Source: Candidatus Sodalis endolongispinus (lineage in GTDB: Bacteria; Pseudomonadota; Gammaproteobacteria; Enterobacterales; Enterobacteriaceae). From it: 64,000 bases of DNA. The notes under the pieces are model-generated. The model was not told the DNA's origin, ran no database searches, and worked only from the letters and a program-made list of their open reading frames with translations. Shown one piece after another: positions 58,742 to 64,000 of the stretch; the first letter of the stretch is position 1, and each line of letters opens with the position of its first letter. The position numbers and the translations under genes were made by a program. The stretch is from the NCBI RefSeq assembly GCF_018777395.1, contig NZ_JAFJYC010000002.1, positions 248,001-312,000 of the forward strand, written 5' to 3'.

Positions 58742-60028
58742 ATGCAGGTAATTGTTTTAGGCAGTGGCGTCATCGGTGTGACGTCGGCTTGGTATTTAGC
58801 GCAACAAGGGCATCAGGTTACCGTGCTCGATCGTCAGCCCGTCCCGGCGCTGGAAACCAGCGCCAACAATGCCGGTCAGATATCGCCCGGTTATTCCGCG
58901 CCTTGGGCCGCGCCGGGCGTTCCACTCAAAGCTATTAAATGGATGTTTCAGCGTCACGCGCCGCTGGCCGTCAGATGGCACGCCGATGGCGCGCGATTGC
59001 GCTGGATGTGGCAGATGCTACGTAATTGCGATAGCCGGCATTATTATATCAATAAAAGCCGCATGGTACGGCTGGCGGAATATAGCCGCGATTGTTTAAA
59101 AGCGCTGCGTAACGAAACCGGCATTCGCTATGAGGGCCGGCAGGCAGGAACGCTACAACTGTTTCGTAGCGAGAAGCAATTCGCTAATGCGCAACGAGAT
59201 ATTCCGGTATTGCGCGCGGAAGGCGTACCCTATGCGCTGCTGGAAGCCAACGAACTGATAAATGCCTAACCGGCGCTGGCGGGCGTTGTTCACAAGCTGT
59301 CCGGCGGTTTACGTCTGCCAAACGATGAAACCGGCGATTGCCAGTTGTTTACCCGCCATCTAGCTGCCATGGCGGCGGATAAGGGGGTCGTATTCCGATA
59401 TAACTGCCCCATCGACGCGCTGGTACGCAATGGTGACCGTATTGACGGCGTGAGCTGCGGCGGTGAAATCCTGCGCGCTGATGCCTACGTGATGGCCCTG
59501 GGATCTTATTCCACCGCGATGCTGCAGGATGTTGTGTCTATTACGGTTTATCCGTTGAAGGGCTATTCGCTGACGATCCCATTGGCTGATGAGCGGGGCG
59601 CGCCGGTGTCCACCGTACTGGATGAAACTTACAAAGTTGCTATCGCCCGCTTCGATCGGCGCATTCGGGTAGGGGGAATGGCGGAAATTACCGGTTTTAA
59701 TACCGAGCTGCTGACCAAACGTCGGCTGACGTTGGAAACGGTGGTACGGGATTTATTCCCCACCGGGGGGCATATTGGCCAGGCGACGTTCTGGACCGGC
59801 CTGCGGCCGATGACGCCGGACGGCACGCCGCTGGTAGGCGCCACAGCGCTGCGTAATCTTTATTTGAATACCGGCCACGGTACGCTCGGCTGGACAATGG
59901 CGTGCGGCTCGGGGCGCCTGTTGGCGGATCTTATCAGCGCGCGGGTACCGGAAATTCAATATGACGATCTGTCCGTTGCGCGTTATGCGCCCGGTTTTGA
60001 TGCCGTGGCCGTCGCGCGGCGGGTCTGA
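58742..60028 (+). pseudogene. dadA: dadA, D-amino-acid dehydrogenase small subunit, one in-frame stop
   Basis: ATG 58742 begins the FAD-binding motif [23 protein letters not shown] at 59267-59269 ([17 protein letters not shown]) interrupts the single 428-codon frame at the position where E. coli has Glu (EVEPALAEV), so GAA to TAA is plausible. The rest is well conserved, with [20 protein letters not shown] and the terminal [18 protein letters not shown]-alanine oxidation to pyruvate would be lost. dadX follows 45 bases later. Confidence 0.9.
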
Positions 60029-60072
60029 GACCGCTTACAGCGGCCATTTTGTAGAGGTAAGGAGCTGTTTTC

Positions 60073-61134
60073 ATGCCACGTCCGATTGTCGCCACGGTGG
60101 ATTGCGCTGCGCTGGCGTCAAATTTAACCGTCGTCCGCCGCCATGCGCCGCAAACGCGCGTGTGGTCGGTGGTCAAAGCCAATGGCTATGGCCATGGTCT
60201 GAATGCCGTTTGGCAAGGGTTGCAGCAGACGGACGGTTTTGCTCTGCTGGATCTTAATGAGGCGGTTGTGCTGCGGGAAAAGGGCTGGCAAGGCCCAATT
60301 TTACTGCTGGAGGGTTTTTTTCAGCCGGCGGATTTAGCGGTTATCGATCGCTATCGATTGACCACCGTCGTGCATATCGACTGGCAAATCGAGGCGTTAA
60401 GGCGGATGACCCCGCGAGCGCCGCTGGATATCTACCTGAAACTCAATAGCGGCATGAATCGGCTGGGCTTCAGCGAGCGTGCTTTGCCCGGTGCCTGGCA
60501 GGCGCTGAAACACGTGGCGCCCCTGACGTTAATGACCCACTTCGCCTATGCGGATATGCCGGAAGGGGTTGAGGGGCAAATGGCGGTCGTGGCGCGCGCC
60601 GGTGATGGTTTGACAGGCCCGCGCTGTCTGGCGAATTCCGCCGCCACTTTATGGCATCCCGAGACCCACTGGCAATGGGTGCGGCCCGGCATTATTCTCT
60701 ATGGCGCCTCCCCCAGCGGTGACTGGCAGGACATTGCCGCCAGCGGTTTGCGTCCGGTGATGACGCTGCAAAGCGAATTGATTGCCGTGCAGTCGGTGCC
60801 GGCAGGTGGGCGTATCGGGTACGGCGGCCGTCATCGGGTGAACGAAACGCAGCGGGTCGGCGTCGTCGCCTGCGGTTACGCCGATGGTTATCCGCGCCAC
60901 GCGCCGACCGGGACACACATTTGGGTCGATGGCGTGAGGACGCGCACCATTGGCGCGGTGTCCATGGATATGCTGATGGTGGACTTACAACCTTGTCCGC
61001 AAGCCCGCATTGGCTCACAGGTTGAACTTTGGGGAGATCACGTTAAGATCGACGAAGTGGCGGCCTCCGCCGGTACCCTCGGCTATGAACTGATGAGCGC
61101 GTTGACGTCGCGGGTCACGGTGCAGGTTCGCTGA
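60073..61134 (+). CDS. dadX: DadX/Alr alanine racemase
   Basis: 353 residues (DadX is 356). PLP lysine in VWSVVKANGYGHGLNAVW and the catalytic tyrosine segment RIGYGGRHRVNETQRVGVV; also LKLNSGMNRLGFSERALPG. Interconverts L- and D-alanine. AAGGAGC precedes the ATG. Placement after dadA marks it as dadX. It is intact although dadA is broken, so it can still supply D-alanine for peptidoglycan. Confidence 0.94.
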   Translation: MPRPIVATVDCAALASNLTVVRRHAPQTRVWSVVKANGYGHGLNAVWQGLQQTDGFALLDLNEAVVLREKGWQGPILLLEGFFQPADLAVIDRYRLTTVVHIDWQIEALRRMTPRAPLDIYLKLNSGMNRLGFSERALPGAWQALKHVAPLTLMTHFAYADMPEGVEGQMAVVARAGDGLTGPRCLANSAATLWHPETHWQWVRPGIILYGASPSGDWQDIAASGLRPVMTLQSELIAVQSVPAGGRIGYGGRHRVNETQRVGVVACGYADGYPRHAPTGTHIWVDGVRTRTIGAVSMDMLMVDLQPCPQARIGSQVELWGDHVKIDEVAASAGTLGYELMSALTSRVTVQVR

Positions 61135-61330
61135 CCGGTTCATCCTGGGCGTGCGCGAGTGATGTTACGGCGTAAAAATATTGAAGGCGCAACCGGTTTA
61201 GCGCGAGCGTACCCTAGCGCTGCTCGTCGTGCGGACATTGGAAGCGCAACCGGTTCATCCTTGGCGTGCGCGAGCGTTGTTACGGCCTAAGAACATTGAA
61301 GGCGCAACCGGTTCAAGGTGGGCGTCCGAG
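61134..61330. repeat. 57/58-bp tandem repeat, three full copies and a partial
   Basis: ACCGGTT marks unit starts at 61134, 61192, 61249 and 61307 (spacing 58, 57, 58). Odd copies share TCATCCTnGGCGTGCGCGAG; every unit ends GAAGGCGCA or GAAGCGCA. The array begins at the dadX stop and runs into the 3' end of the MFS gene. Confidence 0.85.
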
Positions 61331-62603
61331 GGCGCTGCTGAGGCGTCAGGGCGTTAAGGATGAACCCTGACAGCTGGGCACATCGCGGCAAGTGATCGCG
61401 TTCGGTCGTTAAGGGTTCAACCGCTTCAGCTGCGGCGCAACGTGGCGCGCGCAGCCGGGCCGCGAAGGCAAATACCGCCCCCAGCAGCATCACCAGCGCC
61501 AGAGTCTGGCGCGGCGCCAGCGGCAGCGCCATCATCGATAAGCTGACCGCGGCGGCGCCCGCCATCTGCACAAAACCGTTCAGCGCCGACGCTCCCCCCG
61601 CTTCTTCGGCGAACGGCTCAAGGGCATAGCTGGTGGCCGGCCACATCAAAAACGCCAGGCGGGCACAGGCGGTTGCGACGGGTAACATATAACTTAACCA
61701 ATGCTGCTGCCAGCTTGCCGGTGCCGCCGTGACGCTGAGCAGTAGCATCACACTGCCCAGCGCCATCAATACGGTGCCGAGCGTCAGGCAAGTGGGGCGT
61801 CCCATGGTACGAATGACCCGATTGGCAATAACGCTTGCCAACATAATCCAAAAGCCGTTGGCGCCAAACACCATGGAAAAGCCCAGCGGCGACAGCCCGC
61901 CTTCTCCCATAAGTACCTGCGACGACAGCGAGACGTAAGTCAACGCCATCGCCATGGCACCCGTATTCACCAAGGCAAACAGAATAAAGCGGCGTTGGGT
62001 CGCTATCTGCCCATATCGGACAAAAGGCAGAGTGGTTGACCTTCGGGTACCTGCTGGACGGGTTTCAGCCAGGCCGACGGCCACTAGCGCCAAGACCAAC
62101 AGCGAATAGGCGGCTAACGCCCAGAACGGCGCGCGCCAGCCGAAGCCTACCGCCAGCAGCCCGCCCGACATCGGCGCCAGCGCCGGGACAATATTCAGCG
62201 TGCCATTTAGAAAGCTGAAAGCGCGGGCAGCATCGTCGCCGTCCAGCCGGTCGCGCACGCAGCTAAATAACGCCACGGTGGTACAGCATACCGCCAGCCC
62301 TTGCAGCACACGTGATAGAACAAATAGCCAGTGGGTCGTCGCCATGGCTGCCAAAATGGCACCCGCGCCGTACAGCGCTACCCCGACCAGCGCCAGTGGA
62401 CGGTGGCCGAAATAGTCTACCAGCGGTCCGGTGATAAGCTGCCCGATACCCATCACACCGATGAACAGCGGGATAGTCGACTGGATAAGCGCTTCGTCGC
62501 TGTGGAGCCCGTGGGCGATGAGGGGAATAACCGGTAGATACAGATCAATGCCGAGCGGACCCAGCAACACCAGCAACAATAAAAGGATAAGAAACTTTTG
62601 CAT
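61287..62603 (-). CDS. MFS drug-resistance transporter of the Bcr/CflA type
   Basis: 438 residues with about twelve hydrophobic segments. Start MQKFLILLLLLVLLGPLGID, motif A TGPLVDYFGHRPLALVGV, and the family LMWPATSYALEPFAEEAGGA near helix 9. Most like Bcr/CflA or DHA1 exporters. About 45 residues after RLRAPRCAAAEAVEP are unlike a transporter tail, and the last codons lie in the 58-bp repeat array, so the original stop may have been lost. Divergent from the MarR gene, a common regulator-pump arrangement. Confidence 0.8.
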   Translation of the reverse strand: MQKFLILLLLLVLLGPLGIDLYLPVIPLIAHGLHSDEALIQSTIPLFIGVMGIGQLITGPLVDYFGHRPLALVGVALYGAGAILAAMATTHWLFVLSRVLQGLAVCCTTVALFSCVRDRLDGDDAARAFSFLNGTLNIVPALAPMSGGLLAVGFGWRAPFWALAAYSLLVLALVAVGLAETRPAGTRRSTTLPFVRYGQIATQRRFILFALVNTGAMAMALTYVSLSSQVLMGEGGLSPLGFSMVFGANGFWIMLASVIANRVIRTMGRPTCLTLGTVLMALGSVMLLLSVTAAPASWQQHWLSYMLPVATACARLAFLMWPATSYALEPFAEEAGGASALNGFVQMAGAAAVSLSMMALPLAPRQTLALVMLLGAVFAFAARLRAPRCAAAEAVEPLTTERDHLPRCAQLSGFILNALTPQQRPRTPTLNRLRLQCS

Positions 62604-62818
62604 TTACACGCCACGCCATAAAGGGATGGCAAGCATAATAGTTGCCTGCGAAATAAAGTATGGAATGCTGTTATGTTAATTGATTTGCCTGTTAATCATG
62701 AATTGATATGCATGATTGGCGGGGAATAATTTCTTTGTTCAACCAAGCGCGTGTCGTTGGTCTTCGTAATCAATGTGTGATAATTTTTAACATAGTGTAT
62801 CTTTACCTGATACGGCTG

Positions 62819-63253
62819 ATGAATACTGACTATAAAAATTTTTCAAAAATGTTGCATTTGACCTCGCGCGCGCTGCGTATGGCTATCGATCGGCGCCTGA
62901 AATACCTTGGCCTGAGCCAGGCAAGCTGGGTTGCGGTCGCCGCTATCGCCGGTGCGGAATTGCCGCTATCGCAAAGCGAACTGGCGCAGCGGCTTGGCGT
63001 TGAGGGGGCGACGGTGGTGACGATGGTCGACCGTCTGGTCAAAATCGGTCTGGTGCTACGCATTCCCACACCGGCCGATCGGCGCAAAAAATTGCTGGTG
63101 GTCACCGATGAGGGTAAGGCGCTGTACGAAAAAGTGCGTACAGAAGCGGATGCGCTGGGTAAAGAAATTCTGGAGGATGTCGATGCCCGGGATATGCAGG
63201 TGGCCATGCGGGTGCTGGCGAAGGTTTACAATGCCACGGAAACACTGACCTGA
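62819..63253 (+). CDS. MarR-family transcriptional regulator
   Basis: 144 residues from ATG 62819 (MNTDYKNFSKMLHLTSRALR); the frame stays open 37 codons further upstream without conservation. Winged HTH: LSQSELAQRLGVEGATVVTM, then the wing with IPTPADRRKKLLVVTDEGKA. SlyA/MarR-like repressor, probably of the divergent MFS pump (inference). Intact. Confidence 0.88.
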   Translation: MNTDYKNFSKMLHLTSRALRMAIDRRLKYLGLSQASWVAVAAIAGAELPLSQSELAQRLGVEGATVVTMVDRLVKIGLVLRIPTPADRRKKLLVVTDEGKALYEKVRTEADALGKEILEDVDARDMQVAMRVLAKVYNATETLT

Positions 63254-63376
63254 ACGGCGGCGTTCATTCGCGCGCCCAGCGATACACAGTTTGACGCCGG
63301 CCCATCAGCGTAAACAGTCAACTCTCGGCCTGCCAATCAACACCCGCGCCAGGCGTCGCCGCTGGCGCGTATGGCT

Positions 63377-64000
63377 TCAGGCCGGTTCATCGGCAATCTT
63401 GATGCCGATGAACCGGCCTGGTGCTCGTCTTTTTCCGCAATGGTACACACCACGCCTTCCGCAACAACATTATCGCCGACCACCGGTTCACCCCCGCCGA
63501 GTAACGCCATGACAAACCGGCCAAGGGTCAGCTCGCCGTCCACTTCGCCGGCAAATTCCAGACCGTAGATAGACGAGACATCGCGCAGACTTCCAGAATA
63601 AAATCCCCAAAGAAGCGCTGATCCAGCGCCACGGGAGGCGATTGGCTGAACAGCCTGCCCAGCGCCGGGAGATCCCGCTCCCGACCGATGACACAAAGCA
63701 CATCCCTCTCACGCAGTCGGGTATTGGCGGTCGGATGGAGCAACACATTATCGCGGAATAAAGCGGCAATGCGCGTATGGCGGGGCATCTTCAAATCGCG
63801 CAGCACCGCGCCCACGCACCAGTTTTCCTCACCCAACTGATAGATAAACTGCTCCCAGGGGTTTTCCGGGTGGATATCCATCCCGACGCGGGAAATCGGC
63901 GACGCGGTTGGCGGTACCACCACTTTTGCCAGCCGGGCGGCAAAGCCGAGCGAGGTGCCCTGCAAAAGCAAAGAGATGAGGACGATAAAAAAAGCGACAT
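63377..64000 (-). pseudogene. cvrA: cvrA (ycgO, NhaP2-type K+/H+ antiporter), 3' part with two frameshifts
   Basis: Open from the window edge in the frame ending at 63528 ([74 protein letters not shown]). Near 63597 the family tail continues in a second frame ([20 protein letters not shown] ... CTIAEKDEH), then in a third near 63420 (GIKIADEPA, stop at 63377). The cytoplasmic TrkA-C/CorC-like regulatory end is therefore lost. The membrane part lies outside the window and may or may not be intact. Confidence 0.87.
63378..63420. repeat. Perfect 18-bp inverted repeat at the 3' end of cvrA
   Basis: Bases 63378-63395 (CAGGCCGGTTCATCGGCA) and 63403-63420 are exact reverse complements with the 7-base loop ATCTTGA. 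One arm encodes the native CvrA C-terminus (IADEPA-stop) on the minus strand; the other falls where the frameshift lies. Confidence 0.93.

Overview
The window reads as chromosome of a Sodalis-like enterobacterial insect symbiont, closest in character to Sodalis glossinidius. This is an inference from three things: the backbone follows the E. coli order yebV-yebT-yebS-msrC-proQ-prc-htpX-yebQ-kdgR-mgrB-yebO-yobF-cspC-rlmA-mntP-yobD-manZYX-yoaE, then sdaA-nudL-pabB-yoaH-yoaA-tsaB-slp-rnd-minEDC-ycgL-ycgM-ycgN-dsbB-fadR-ycgB-dadA-dadX-cvrA; a SPI-2-type type III secretion locus sits at the left edge; and about 24 genes are broken by single stops, frameshifts or deletions while their remaining sequence is still well conserved. 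That is the signature of recent host restriction.

Layout. 1-3.2 kb: end of a SPI-2-like T3SS export-apparatus operon (sctR end, sctS intact, sctT with an in-frame stop, sctU frameshifted), then an unknown ORF and a 21-bp minisatellite. 4-16.4 kb: an accessory nitrogen-salvage island. 5-Oxoprolinase genes pxpA, pxpB and pxpC look intact, but the LysR and GntR regulators, a D-2-hydroxyacid dehydrogenase, a DUF1989 protein, an amino-acid-type ABC transporter (ATPase, permease, binding protein), an agmatinase-like ureohydrolase, an AllC/HyuC-like hydrolase and an aminotransferase are all broken. 16.4-34.9 kb: conserved backbone. letA/letB (yebS/yebT) each carry one in-frame stop and yebQ is frameshifted, but msrC, proQ, prc, htpX, kdgR, mgrB (short, TTG start), yebO, yobF, cspC, rlmA and mntP with a manganese riboswitch look sound. 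35-39 kb: yobD and the mannose PTS, where manX and manY are broken and manZ is intact. 39-51.8 kb: yoaE, sdaA, truncated nudL, pabB, yoaH, a RidA-like gene, yoaA, tsaB, broken slp, rnd, minCDE, ycgL. 51.8-53.2 kb: a 1327-bp IS2-like element flanked by 15-bp direct repeats. 53.7-64 kb: ycgM, ycgN, dsbB, fadR, a ycgB remnant, dadA with a stop, dadX, an MFS exporter, a MarR regulator and the frameshifted 3' part of cvrA.

Across the window the retained genes serve core functions: translation (tsaB, rlmA, rnd), division (min), envelope quality control (prc, htpX, dsbB), RNA chaperoning (proQ, cspC), D-alanine supply (dadX) and folate (pabB). Losses hit nutrient scavenging and import (mannose PTS, nitrogen island, D-amino-acid oxidation), lipid transport (letAB) and the secretion system. 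Against the E. coli order, rsmF, fadD and nhaB are missing outright. Several spacers carry unrelated GC-rich tandem repeats (units of 21, 30, 33, 55, 58 and 83 bp), and the end of cvrA carries a perfect 18-bp inverted repeat that coincides with a frameshift. I found no rRNA, tRNA or CRISPR array.
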